From the NCBI GenBank assembly GCA_037042915.1, contig CM073202.1, positions 2,542,001-2,606,000 of the forward strand: a DNA stretch of 64,000 bases, read 5' to 3'. The translations under genes were made by a program, and so were the position numbers. Below, piece by piece: positions 11,293-21,973 of this stretch (its first letter is position 1; every line of letters starts with the position of its first letter). The notes under the pieces are model-generated. The model saw only the letters and a list, made by a program, of their open reading frames with translations, was not told where the DNA came from and made no database searches. Source of the stretch: Auricularia sp. M13 (lineage: Eukaryota; Basidiomycota; Agaricomycetes; Auriculariales; Auriculariaceae).

Positions 11293-12539
11293 CGTCGGTT
11301 AGGCAAAGTGGATGTGTGGGCTGGGACAACGCCACAAATGCTATTTATCGTGAGGCCATCGCGATTGAACGCCGGGGGATGACACTGTCGTCCGAATCGC
11401 GGCCTAAAGGATATGTCAGCGTGGCAATCGCAAGAGTCGACTAACGGCTATTCTAGTCTCCTTTGCAGACTTTACGAAGGAAGATAATCGTTCCAAATGT
11501 AAAGTCTGCATCAAAACGCGCCTGCCTGATCGCTGGTCGGCCTTCGGTCAAAACCGGTGATGGCGCAGATCTGACGGCTCAAGCCGGAAGCCGAAAAATA
11601 ATTCAAAAATAATTTCTCCCAGCAATCTGAGCACTTTGAGTCCATATAGCGAGACAGTTGGTGTTTAAAATACCTTAACATTGTGATATAATAGGTCCAG
11701 GGGGCTCAATTGCCTTCCATCGACTCCCACGCTCAGCAGAGGGTTATCGGGCGCCTAACGGCACTTGTCGATCGAAATCGTTGAAACCGACCGCAACATC
11801 GTTCTACTCCCTTTCTCGACCCGAAATCGGTGAAAGAATGTCATATAATCAAGTTTAAGCATTATAGACGCCCCAGGAAGTGAAGAGGGCTTGCCAAACG
11901 CGTCGGCAATCGGTGTGCTGGGATCACGTGCCGCAGCGAAGGCCGACCAGCGGTGTCGGATGCTGAATTGATACAGACTACGGCTATTCAAGCTCCAGTA
12001 GCGTCGAGCATAGAGACAAGACGCCGGGATATCTTGGTCTCGAGGGTCTAGATTAGATAGGAATTATGTCAGCCGTTTCACAAACTTGATTACCGGACCG
12101 GCTATTTTGGTGCCAAGCTGTCAAGAGTCATCTGAAGTCCGAACTTCACCGGCCTCAATCCGGATTCAAAAAAGTCGAAGTTAAAGGAAAATATAGGCAA
12201 ATATGAATCTGTCGGCTACTTTACTCGAGTTCTACAATTAATGATCGCCACAGCTTCCCTTGAAAAGATCACTGGCGAACAGTGCGGTACAACCGTAGTA
12301 TAAAAACGTACTCCACGGCGACGAGCAGACGAATAAAGCCACCTGTGAAATGGCATCGCCCTCGAATAGCTTCTCACGTGATCACGGAAAAATATAAACT
12401 TCACTTGGTACAGGTACTACAGTACAAAATCAAATACGATGCTGCAAATGGCTTATTCATCGACATTCCAGACACAGTGCCACATGGCTGGTCATGAAAC
12501 GTCCATGAAGAAACGGAGCGAAGCGCTGACGTCACAAGC
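11293..12539. other. AT-rich intergenic region, no gene seen
   Basis: About 1.2 kb with lower GC than the surrounding genes. No frame longer than about 80 codons and no repeat I could align with elsewhere in the window. It must hold the promoter of the Old Yellow Enzyme gene and the downstream region of the U2 gene. An old, decayed mobile element is possible but I see no terminal repeats. Confidence 0.5.
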
Positions 12540-12716
12540 TGATAGTGCAGTGGCAAGGACATCGTGCAAAGCGACCTGAGCAAGCCCAGAATCGCAGCGC
12601 GCGCGGGCAAAAATAAGATAACAACGAACAGACCCCATAGGGTCGTTATAGTTGTTAAACTATAAAGAACAGATACTACACTTGATCTAAGCCAAAAGGC
12701 CAGAGTGGTAAGGATT
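12540..12716 (-). ncRNA. U2 spliceosomal small nuclear RNA
   Basis: The minus strand from 12716 reads through the near-invariant 5' part of U2: GGCCTTTTGGCTTAGATCAA followed directly by GTGTAGTATCTGTTCTTTA. The branch-point recognition GTAGTA is complementary to plus bases 12674-12679. Next comes a stem-loop IIa equivalent (TATAGTTTAACAACTATA), then a second hairpin region (ACCCTATGGGGT) and an Sm site (ATTTTTG on the minus strand, around 12608-12614). The 3' hairpins lie between about 12540 and 12600; the 3' end is estimated from length. It forms the U2 snRNP that pairs with intron branch points. The 5' end is placed just before ATCCTTACC. Confidence 0.93.
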
Positions 12717-12736
12717 TCAAGACGCTCCGTTGAAGG

Positions 12737-12743
12737 TTTATAT
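12737..12743 (-). promoter_or_regulatory. TATA-like box upstream of U2
   Basis: On the minus strand ATATAAA lies about 21 to 27 bases before the inferred U2 5' end, the spacing expected for a TATA element. I see no other promoter element with confidence. Confidence 0.5.
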
Positions 12744-13402
12744 GGAGGGCGAAGCGGCGCACGGACCAGGTGCGCGGGATTGAAATGAACGGCTGCTGAA
12801 ATGGGCCAAGGCCGGTTCGCACTCAGCGTGAGCGTCCATGTTTCCTTCCCTTACTATGGACATCACGTGCGACAATTTACATACCAGAGTCCCAGCACAG
12901 AACGCCTGCGGTCGCTCAAGCAGTCGACACTTGACGAAATCCGTAATCCTACGTTCTATGGGCCGAAGACGCTGTATCATAGTCTCGCAACGCACACTAC
13001 CCTTCTGTTTCCACTTAGACTTCTCACTCCGAGCGTTCTCGTTCCGCTTGCGCAGCAATGGGGCGATAGCATCACCTTCAGTCCATGCAGGGATTGCAAA
13101 GATTCTGGCCGGATGTCGAGCAGGGGCAGCTCAGGAATCGCCTGATTCGTCTATTCAGCCGCCTGGCCCTCGAATTTCCGGCAACACTGGACATCTTGGC
13201 GGATTTCTGGCAATAATCGCTCAAGACAGCTCTGCTCCACGAATTGAACTGAAACTCGGGATGAACGGCTTGCAGGTGTCTCAGGATCGGGTTGGCAGTC
13301 TCGCCGCCGTCCGAAACGAAATGTCTTACTCGCGAAGCACGTATATAGTGCGTCTACCTGCTATCCAGGAATGCATCAACAGCAGCAGCAGCACTCTACA
13401 AC

Positions 13403-14266
13403 ATGGTCGCCACTCAGCTTTTCCTCGCCGTCGCTTCTGCGCTCGTCGCGTCCGCCGCGACCATCCGGGCCAGCAACAGCACCACCACCAACGGCAACAA
13501 CAGCACCGACACCGCCGCCATTGCGCTTCCCAGCGGCTGGAAGCTCACTGCGGCCTGCGTGACGGACGAGGGCGACCAGCGCGTCTTCACGCACACCTCG
13601 CCGCTCGCACTCCAGCGCAACGTTCTTCTTGACATGACGCACGCCAAGTGCCTCTCGCTCTGCACCAAGAACGGCTACGGCTATGCGGCCATCCGTCTGG
13701 GCACCGAATGTTTCTGCGGCTCGTCCAAGCCCGTGCTGCGCAAACTCCCCTCGAGCGAGTGCCAGCAGCACTGCTCGGGCGACAAGACCGGCAAGCAGAC
13801 GTGCGGCGGCGACCACCGCTCGGCGGTCTACACGAACGCCAAGATGGCGGGCAAGAAGCCGACGCTGAAGAGCGGGACGCCGAAGCTCGCGAGCGGATGG
13901 AAGGTCGCGTACAAATGCGTGAACGACCCGACGCTGGGCGAGTCGCTCCTGAAGAGCACGAAGGTGTACGAGCTGCAGAACAACACGCCGCAGACGTGCA
14001 CGAACAAGTGCAAGAGCAACGGGTACACGCTTGCTGGTGTTGAATATGGCAACGAGTGCATGTGCGGCAAGGGATGGCTGAAGGGTGCGCGTCCTGCGTC
14101 TGTTCCTGAGACCGAGTGCAACTTCGCGTGCACTGGCGACAGCACTGTTACCTGTGGTGCCGGCCATCGCGTCCAGCTTTACCGCGTACGTTCTCATCTT
14201 CCCTCTCGTGGCTTTTGTTGACAGCTCCCTCAGGCCTCCACTCAAGCCGCATCGCCGCAGGCCTAG
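13403..14266 (+). CDS. Secreted double-WSC protein, intact copy 2
   Basis: Exons 13403-14185 and 14234-14266 give 271 residues. A signal peptide (MVATQLFLAVASALVASAAT) precedes a Ser/Thr/Asn-rich linker, WSC domain 1 (GWKLTAACVTDEGDQRVF, CLSLCTKNGYGYAAI, ECFCGSS, ECQQHCSGD, TCGG) and WSC domain 2 (GWKVAYKCVND, CTNKCKSNGYTLAGVEYGNE, ECNFACTGD, TCGAGHRVQLYR). The short last exon ends ASTQAASPQA. No GPI or membrane segment is seen, so the product is probably secreted and binds cell-wall or plant glycan; the ligand cannot be told from sequence. DNA identity with copy 1 is very high from about 13241 (before the TATA-like box at 13342) to about 14290, so promoter and gene were duplicated together. 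Confidence 0.92.
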
Positions 14267-14624
14267 GTATTCTATCAGCACTATCCAAAACAGGCCGGGT
14301 TGATACGGTAGCTGAGAATGTGGAATATGTGCATTGCAGCTTACAAAAGATATTACCATCGGCACTGGTTCGCGTCGCAATTGCGAATGCTACTTAATAT
14401 CTTGGCCGCGTTTCGAAGTCACAAATGCGACGGATGGTCTCAATTACAACACAGTCAGTTGATCTGACTCCTTAGGTCGCCCAGAACACCTCCACAGCGA
14501 ACTGGCGAGTGAAGAGAATCGAGATCAGCCTTTGAGGATACCTAGATTCATCTCATACACGAAAAATACACGCGAACATACAGTACAATCGCAAGGGATA
14601 CATGCTATACCAGATGACCCAATC

Positions 14625-17068
14625 TCACTTCTTCGAAAAATACCTCGCGATCCCCACAGGCTCCTTCTTCCTTTTCTTCACCGGTTTCTGAGGCTCAGAT
14701 GCCTTCCGCTTCTTCGGCGGCGAAGCAAGCGGCGGGGACGACGACGGCGGCATACGCGCCAAGTCGCGCGCAAAATGCCAGTCCTCATGCTCCGCCCTCG
14801 CCGCCGCCCGCGCCTCCTCGTCCGGCGGCAACTGCGCAGCGGATGGCCGCATCACTGCGCCACACCTCGCGCACTTCTCCCATTGTGCCTCGTCCTCATC
14901 AGCGGTGGCAGTGGTGTCGGCGCTGAAGAAGCCCTCGATGCCCGCCTGGCCCGCGCCGAGAGTCGTGATGCCGCCAAAGCCGAGCATGAGGTGCGTGATC
15001 TTCATCCCCGCGGGCGCGCTCGCGTCCGTGCCCACCGCCTCGCGCCACAGCTTCTCGCCTGCGGCGAGCACGACGTCCGCGCTCAGGTTGCGCGCGAATG
15101 GGAATGCTGTCTGGCGCGATTTGCTCGTCTGCCATCCTGCGGGTGCGGGTGCCCATACTGTATCAGTCCAGTTGCATGACGCCGATTATATTCGGGAAGG
15201 CAGGCACCTTGCTTCGTGTGCAGCACGAGTGTCTTGGGCCACAGCCCAGGCGTGGTCTCGCGCGCTTCCTGCAATCGCAGCGCTAGCTCCGACGCGAGCA
15301 CGCGCAGCCAGTGGATGCCCTCGGACGGTTTCGTCACCGGCCGCGGTAGGTTCTTCGAGGCGAGCATGCTCTTGTTCAACACGGGCTTCTCCTTGACTAT
15401 GCAGACACATCTTTAGCCAGCTGCTCCTCACGACCTGCGCTGCGGACTACACACCTTCGCTGCGGTCTATTCCACGAAGCACTTCCCATACCCATAATGA
15501 CTCTTCGCCGAATTTGCGCTGCATCTCGTCTAGAATAATATCGTGAGATACTACTAGTAGCTGACTTCGGCAGCGCAAGCGCACCCAATGATATGGTGCT
15601 ATTTGGCGACCAACGTAACTCGTAAGCAGAGACGCAGACGAGATGAGTGCGAACAGCAACATACAGGAGATCACCTACAGTCGCGGCGTCGTATTCCTCC
15701 GCCAGCGCCTTGCCCAGCTTGCCACCCAGAAAGCGAATCTGAAGGCTGCATTAGACAGGCACTTGGGTTCGAATATAACAAATGCTGGGACCTTTTGAAA
15801 TGGCATAGGACGGAGGTAAGCAGGTATTGCTGCGTTGCGCAACACGCTCTGCGGCGCAGTGTGAGCAAACAGCTAGCACAGTATCTTGAAGCGCGAACCT
15901 GGGAATTGGGTTTCTTGTATGAGGCGGAAAGCTTGGCCAGGAACTTGTTTCGCGCAATTCCCTATGGACACTCAACGTCAGCATTGGGATACAGTAGCGG
16001 CATGGGTGGCAGACGCACCGCAGACATGGTGTACCCCAGTCGGTCAAGCACTTCCTTGCGCACTTTCGCCATCATCTCCGCGCCGATGGACAGCGCGACG
16101 TCGTGCCATGTCGGCGCAGGCTCGGGTTCCGGCAACTTGCTCGTGCTGCTGCTGCCTTCTTCCTCCTTCTGGGCGTCCGTACTGGCATCTGCAGGATTGA
16201 CGGGCACGACAGCACTATCCGCCCAGTTTATCGCATCGTCAGGTACAGGCGGCAGCGGCGTGTCGAGGTCTTCGGGTAGTTGTGCGAGCTGGGGGAAGCG
16301 CTCGAGGAGCGCGGCGCGCACGGGCGCGGAGAAGTCGACGAAGGCCTCGTCGATGGACGCCTTCTCGACCTCGGCGTCGGGCACAATCTCCTTGAAGACG
16401 CCAATAATCTTAGCGGACTCGCGGCGGTAGTGGTCCAGTGAGACCTTGTGGGTGAGCGTGTCCGGGTTCGGCCAATAGCCCGGCTCAGCGTCGCCCTCGC
16501 GGTACGTTGCGACGTGCACGACGACGAGGTTGGGGCAGCGTTGCTTGGCGTCGCGTATCTGCAGAGAGTATATACCGTGTTAAATCGGATTCAATGCTCG
16601 GTGCTGGAGTCTTGGACCGCACCTTGTCCATTCGACTTATACCAAACTTGCGCGCGGGATAGTTGACTGCTATCTGAAAGCATTATGGTCAGATTTAAGT
16701 TATATATTGTCGCTATCTGCACCTACCAGACTGTCCCACTGTTGAACAACCAGCGGGAGCTCGGGGTTGATCCCAAGACGAACGCGTTCGCAGGCGGCAT
16801 AAAACGCGTCGCTATCACATAGTGCGACTAGAGAAGTATTTGAATACTGTGTGTACTAGGTAATGACGCGTCATTACCAACTCTGAACATATTCCTGGGC
16901 CCAGCATGAGCAACGGCAATCAGCAAGCTGCCACTGGGCTCACCTGACACCCGGATTCTTCGCGTGCAAATGGCGGAAGGTCAATGTGGGATTGACGTCC
17001 AGAAAGCCTTCGACCTCGGCGGTAGCGGCGCGCTCTTTGCCCTTGCGCGACGGCGAGAGTAGAGCCAT
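14625..17068 (-). CDS. RAD30: DNA polymerase eta (translesion synthesis)
   Basis: Y-family polymerase that copies past ultraviolet photoproducts. The minus-strand start at 17068 opens MALLSPSRKGKERAA; a 17-base micro-exon joins it to the catalytic palm (ALCDSDAFYAACERVRLG, metal-binding Asp). IAVNYPARKFGISRMDK, CPNLVVVHVATYREGDAEPG, SIDEAFVDFSAP (second acidic motif), SAGIARNKFLAKLSASYKKP and RFLGGKLGKALAEEYDA follow. The little-finger region has SMLASKNLPRPVTKPSEG. The C-terminus carries a UBZ3 ubiquitin-binding zinc finger (CARCGAVM, then HEDWHFARDLA) and an end like a PCNA-binding box (GIARYFSKK). An acidic, Pro/Ser-rich insert of about 70 residues sits inside the catalytic part after PEDLDTPLPPVPDD. 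About nine introns; all key blocks are present. Confidence 0.94.
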
Positions 17069-17686
17069 TTGGCGGGTGTGGCGGGAGGAAGGTGAACGCG
17101 GTCGGATGCAGCCGATTGAACTTGACCACGAACATCTACCTCGTTATCTGGAAGTAGCTAATACCTAGCCTCAACGCGTCAACGACAGTATGGCTGCTCT
17201 GCTGGAGCGGCAAGGCATCTCCAATGTGATCTGGGGCGGCATGGCCAACAACCTATCTTAATGGTACACCCGGCCCTGCTCGCAGAGTCTGATCCTGTAG
17301 CTGCGACGGCCGTTCAGAACTGTGGCCTTGTCGGCGCGACAGAAGAATTCCATGCAGCAGTCCGCGCGCTGGAAGAGGCAGGCACGCCTGCCCGCCGTTG
17401 CACCAGCCTCACGCATCGTGCTTCTCCAGGGCTGGGTACAACGCTGCCCGTCCACTTTCCGAACCCTCGACAACCGCGTTGTTTCATCTGGATCACTCCT
17501 TCCGCCTCGTTGTCGTTGAAGGCAGACTCGATCAGGACTCCATAAATATGGTGACATAGTGGACTTCCGACCCCATTCCAACATCCTCTCTACCGGGGTC
17601 CTTTTGCATTTCAAGCCAGTCTATTCATCACGATCCCAAGCCGCGGTAGAACATGTGTTTCTGTCACTAGAGCGCAGAACTCGACC
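17069..17686. other. Intergenic, promoter of RAD30 and 3' end of aldo-keto reductase 1
   Basis: Both neighbours are on the minus strand, so this holds the RAD30 promoter and the 3' untranslated region side of the preceding gene. A 23-codon plus-strand ATG frame at about 17191 has no recognisable product. Nothing else stands out. Confidence 0.4.
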
Positions 17687-19144
17687 TCACTTTCGAACAA
17701 ATCCGCCCTTGACCATCGGCCATCCGAGCTGTTCATAGGTCCAACCGACGGCTCCAGGCAGCTTCTCGTCATGGAACGTCAACAGGGAGCGATGAAGGCC
17801 TTCGCCCTTGTGGAAGTCGTTGATAGTGGCCATGTCATTGTCGTCGAGCGGGACCAGCTAATATCAATACCAGATGAGCCGAGGCCCAGGCGGTTTCGCG
17901 GGAATGGTACACACAGTGAGGTTGGCGCGCAGTCTGTCCTCATTCTCCGACTTGGGGATGACGTTGATGCCGCGTTGCACGGCCCAGCTGAGGAGCACCT
18001 GGCCGATGGTGCCGTGGTGCTTTTCAGCGATGGCCTTCAGGGTGGCGCTCGCGAAGAAGACGTCTGGAACAGGGGTCGCTGTCCAATGGATCAAAATCTG
18101 GATGATTTCGGGGAATATTTCGGGAGGTGGACGCACCGCCAGGCGTCAAAACGCCACCCGGCTGGCCGAAGGAGGAGTATGCGGTCACCAGCACGCCCTT
18201 CTGCTGGCAGAAATCGACGAGCTCAAACCAGGGCAGGCAAGGATGCAGCTCGATCTGGTTCGCCGCGGGAACGACAGTGCATTCGTCGATGAGCCGCTGG
18301 ATCTTCTTCTCGTCGAAGTTGGAGACGCCGATGGCCTTGACTTTGCCTGCGAATAGGTGAGAACGACATTCGGTGCTGAGGAATCGTTCTTACCGGTCGC
18401 AAGAAGCTTTTCCATGTCCTTCCACGTGTCCACAATTGTCGGGTGCTCCTCGGGTTGGAGAATCTTCCCTGCGTTCAACCGAGATATCAATTCTCATGTC
18501 ATCTGCATGGGAGACTCGCTCACGCACCATCAACGATTGCCTGAGGCCAGTGCATGAGGTACAGGTCGATGTAGTCGACGTCGAGCGCCTTCAGCGATTC
18601 TTCGAATCCTTCCTGTACAGCGTGATGTTTATCGGAGCTGTTGATGAGTTGAGAAGGTTATACTATCAAGTCAATGGGACGCCGTACGCAAGCTTGGTGG
18701 TAACGAAGATTTCGCTCCTCGGAATTCCAGAAGCCCGAATAGCACGTCCGACACCCGGTTCGCTGCCTGAAACGAAGGGTGAGCCATACAAGGCATATTA
18801 CGACTGGGAAACAAGAACCATAAGCAGGAGCCTGGATAGCCCGATATCAGTAAGTGTCTACACTTCTCACTGCAGACTCACTGTATCAATTGCGCGATAG
18901 CCGAGCTGGGTGGATGAGTGTCAGCGACGCGTGACTCTATAACTGTCTGATCACGTGCACCTTTAGAGCTTTCGCGACCATTTTCTCGGCGCGGCGGCCG
19001 TCAACGTCAACCGTGCCCATCCATACTCTAGAACAGGCACAGACCTAGTCAGAGCCCAAGTAACTCAAGCATATACTCATACCCAAGGCCAACGGATGGG
19101 ATTTTAGCGCCAGTGTTGAGAGTGAAATGCGGGATGTTGCTCAT
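17687..19144 (-). CDS. Aldo-keto reductase 1
   Basis: NADPH-dependent reductase of carbonyls to alcohols, AKR superfamily. The minus-strand start at 19144 gives [20 protein letters not shown]. Catalytic tetrad members are visible: Asp in GYRAIDTAPAY with the Tyr in AYGSEPGVG, Lys in FVTTKL and His in [12 protein letters not shown]. Further blocks are [71 protein letters not shown] and [15 protein letters not shown]. The end reads [19 protein letters not shown]. Many small introns of about 50 bases, including a short Tyr-bearing exon of about 13 bases, recur at the same places in the next gene. All catalytic residues are present; the substrate is unknown. Tandem paralogue of the gene at 19859. 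Confidence 0.9.
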
Positions 19145-19858
19145 GTTCGCGATGGTCAAGATCGAAGAATTGTTGGATTTATACTGGACTGTCGAGTTCA
19201 ATCCTGCTGAAGGCTTTATGGGAGCGGCTTTGGAATCGCTTCGTCAGGAACCTAGGCTCTCAAAATGGCTTCGTCAGTGGTGCGAAAGAAGCTTTGTCAG
19301 CTACGTCAGCTGACTTGTTCGGAGACCAGTGGTTAGTTGAAACTGCGCACTACGCTGCACACTGTAGCATTGCCGGCGCCACAAGGATATTCTCACTGTG
19401 TTGTACTTAGCATAAATTTCGAGAGCTTCTGGAGACTGCTTGCCAAGGACCCCCAAAATGACCGCCAATGTCTGAGCACGCAGTGACCCTTCCTTCAGTG
19501 AGCCGTTCTCTAAATAACAGCTTATACAGAGCCTAGTCACGATCAAATAAAGAATGAAAACGCCCGAATATTCATACAAGCTGTACCTTTTGTGTTCCCA
19601 CCGTCACGTGATGGTTATCCTTTTACTTCCGATCTTGCATCGCCCGCTGTCCCCACACCCAAATCTTTCTGAATACCAGACTTAGGTAAAACCGTACCCT
19701 CTGACCATGGCATGTTGAGTTTCGTACGGCTCATATTGTTCCTGTGCCGCGGAGAGCTGAATTCTGATGCATGTCCCCGGAAATTATAGGTGAAGCTCCA
19801 CGTATAAATCGAAGCTATGTCAGGAGTACAAGTTCAATAAGCTGGTCGTCGCTCTCTA
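19145..19858. other. Intergenic between tandem aldo-keto reductases
   Basis: Promoter of reductase 1 plus downstream DNA of reductase 2. A minus-strand frame (19301-19579) shows LRAQTLAVILGVLGKQSPEA but no family I recognise; it may be chance or a small relic. Confidence 0.4.
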
Positions 19859-21456
19859 CTACTCTGAGTCAGGGACAATGCCACCCTTGACCAAGTTCCA
19901 TCCCATCTGCTCGTACGTCCATCCGAAGACGCCAATAATGTCCTTGGTGGTATGATGGCCGAGCAGAGAGCGATGAAGGCCCTTGCCTTTGTGGAAGTTA
20001 TCCAGCGTCGCCATGTCGTCCGCATCGAGCGTAATGAGCTGCGAAGCCAATATAAATCAGGACTCGCTGGCGTCTCGATTACCAGGTGGAACTGAATTGA
20101 ACTAACCGTCAAATTGGTCCTCATCCTTTCTTCGTTCTCGGACTTCGGAATGACATTGAATCCCTTGGTGACGGCCCATGACAGCAGCACTTGGGCGATC
20201 GTTGCGTTATGTTTATCGGCGATGCCCTTGATCGTGTCACTCGTGAAGAAAACATCGGGAATCACGAGTTCTGTCGATCGGAGAGAGAGAGCAAGCATCC
20301 TCAACGGAACCGTTCGTAGCGAGCTACCAACTTTACCGTACCTGGGTTCCCGAATCCCTTGATGCCCGGCTGACCGAGAGACGAATATGCCGTTATCTAC
20401 ATACCACGGCGCACTTAGACTTTGGCGCAGCGCAGCGTTGCCGTGACTTGCCTGGATGCCCTTCGACTTGCAGAATTCGACAAGGTCAACTTGTGGCCAG
20501 CAGGGATGCATCTCGATTTGGTTCACGGCGGGCACTACGGTGCACTCGTCGATGATGCGTTGGATCTTGGTCTTATCGAAATTGGACACTCCGATAGCTT
20601 TGACTTTACCTGAAGGAGACGCATGAGACCTCCACCACAGGCCGGACTCGATGCAAAGCTGGAACACACCAGTATCGAGTAGCTTCTCCATCTCCCGCCA
20701 AGTATCCACTACAGTGGGGTGTTCGTCGGGTTGGAGCGTTCGACCTGTGTACGCATTTAAGAGCTTGAGCAGAGTCGGTGGCTCCAGGTGGAAGGTGATG
20801 TGTCTTACCGTTCACGACGGCCATGGGAAAGTGGATGAGATAAAGATCGACGTAGTCGAGCCCGAGCTCCTTGAGCGAATCATCCAGCGCCTCTTTGACC
20901 CTATGGTGCGAGTAATTGCTGCAAACGCGACGATCATATGAGCTCGGATGTAATGGGCTAGAAGTAAGGCGTCGTTCGCACTCAAGCTTGGTCGTGACGA
21001 ATATCTCCTCCCGCGGGATACCAGACGCACGGATGGCGCGGCCCACCGCTGCTTCGTTCACTGGGTCGACCAAGTTACAATCATCGCTTAGAGCGGGTAT
21101 GATTGGACGCACGATAACCCGCCGACTATGGCACGACGGCGCAAAAGACATTCCAGTCAACCTCGACACTCAGCGCACGCAGACAATCGGTGCATTACAG
21201 TGTCAAAGTGGCGATATCCAACCTGCAAAGCGCGTCAGTCGCTGTGCCATCGCCTCCGCAAAGGGCTATAGGAGCTTCCTTAAGCGCAGTCTTGCACATC
21301 TTCTCGCAACGCTCCTCGTTGCCCTGCGTCCCCATCCAAGCACTGCGTTGACAACAATTCAGCCAGATCATCCCCATCCTCTGCGAATGCGACGCACCCC
21401 ATGCCGATGGCGGGAATCTTGGCGCCGGTGTTCAGCGTGAATGTGGGCACGGCCAT
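19859..21456 (-). CDS. Aldo-keto reductase 2, one non-canonical splice donor
   Basis: Paralogue of the previous gene. The start at 21456 gives [20 protein letters not shown]. Blocks in order: [40 protein letters not shown] (Asp and Tyr, the Tyr in a 13-base micro-exon near 21080-21092), EIFVTTKL (Lys), [17 protein letters not shown] (His), [76 protein letters not shown] and [20 protein letters not shown]. The intron after KGIQ begins GCAAGT, a classic GC-AG intron. The intron after KTALK has GA instead of GT at its 5' end; if unspliced the frame stops at 21195. So the gene is full-length in content but may be impaired. Confidence 0.82.
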
Positions 21457-21973
21457 GTTCAGATTGCAGTCAGCGAGTGTGGAGTTTTGGCGTGCATCGA
21501 CGGCGCGATGTTTAATAGCAATAGCAAGCGGTGGGCTTGGTCAGCGTTGCGTCGATGGTTTGGACGTTTAGACAATCAGGCGCTGCGGCGGGTTGGAGAG
21601 GAAGACTGTCAACGACTTGTCAACGGCACCGGCGCGCCAATGGAAACACGAGCAGAAAGGCAGTCGGACCGATGTGCGATGCGCAACACGGCGACACGAA
21701 CGAGCTCGTAGCAAGGATGCGGCGCCACTTTCTTCGATAACATGTCCCGTGGTTCCTGATGCTTCAGGTTGCAGTCTCCGGGATGGCCACACTGTGGCAA
21801 GTGATGGTTCCAATCCCGGAGATAACTGCGTTGCGGCAAAGAACTAGTAGAGCGCCTGGCACGTGAGTATTGTAACAGCCGCTGAGCAGGTCGCTCGAGT
21901 CAACAGACTGGCGCTTACGGATGCTCCACGAAGCCATAGGGATCGTGCATGGATTAGCAGCAGCAGGTGCATA
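21457..21973. other. Intergenic, promoter of aldo-keto reductase 2
   Basis: About 0.5 kb upstream of reductase 2 and downstream of the first enoyl-CoA hydratase/isomerase gene. Open frames here are short on both strands and I recognise none. Confidence 0.4.

Noticed and set aside
11293-12539. AT-rich stretch considered as a transposon remnant
   Set aside because: No terminal repeats, target duplication or transposase/reverse transcriptase motifs seen.
14532-15179. 215-codon plus-strand frame
   Set aside because: Antisense of the polymerase eta C-terminus, whose zinc finger and end are unmistakable.
17258-17614. 118-codon minus frame between RAD30 and aldo-keto reductase 1
   Set aside because: Arg/Cys-rich, no domain, and overlapping frames are open on the other strand.
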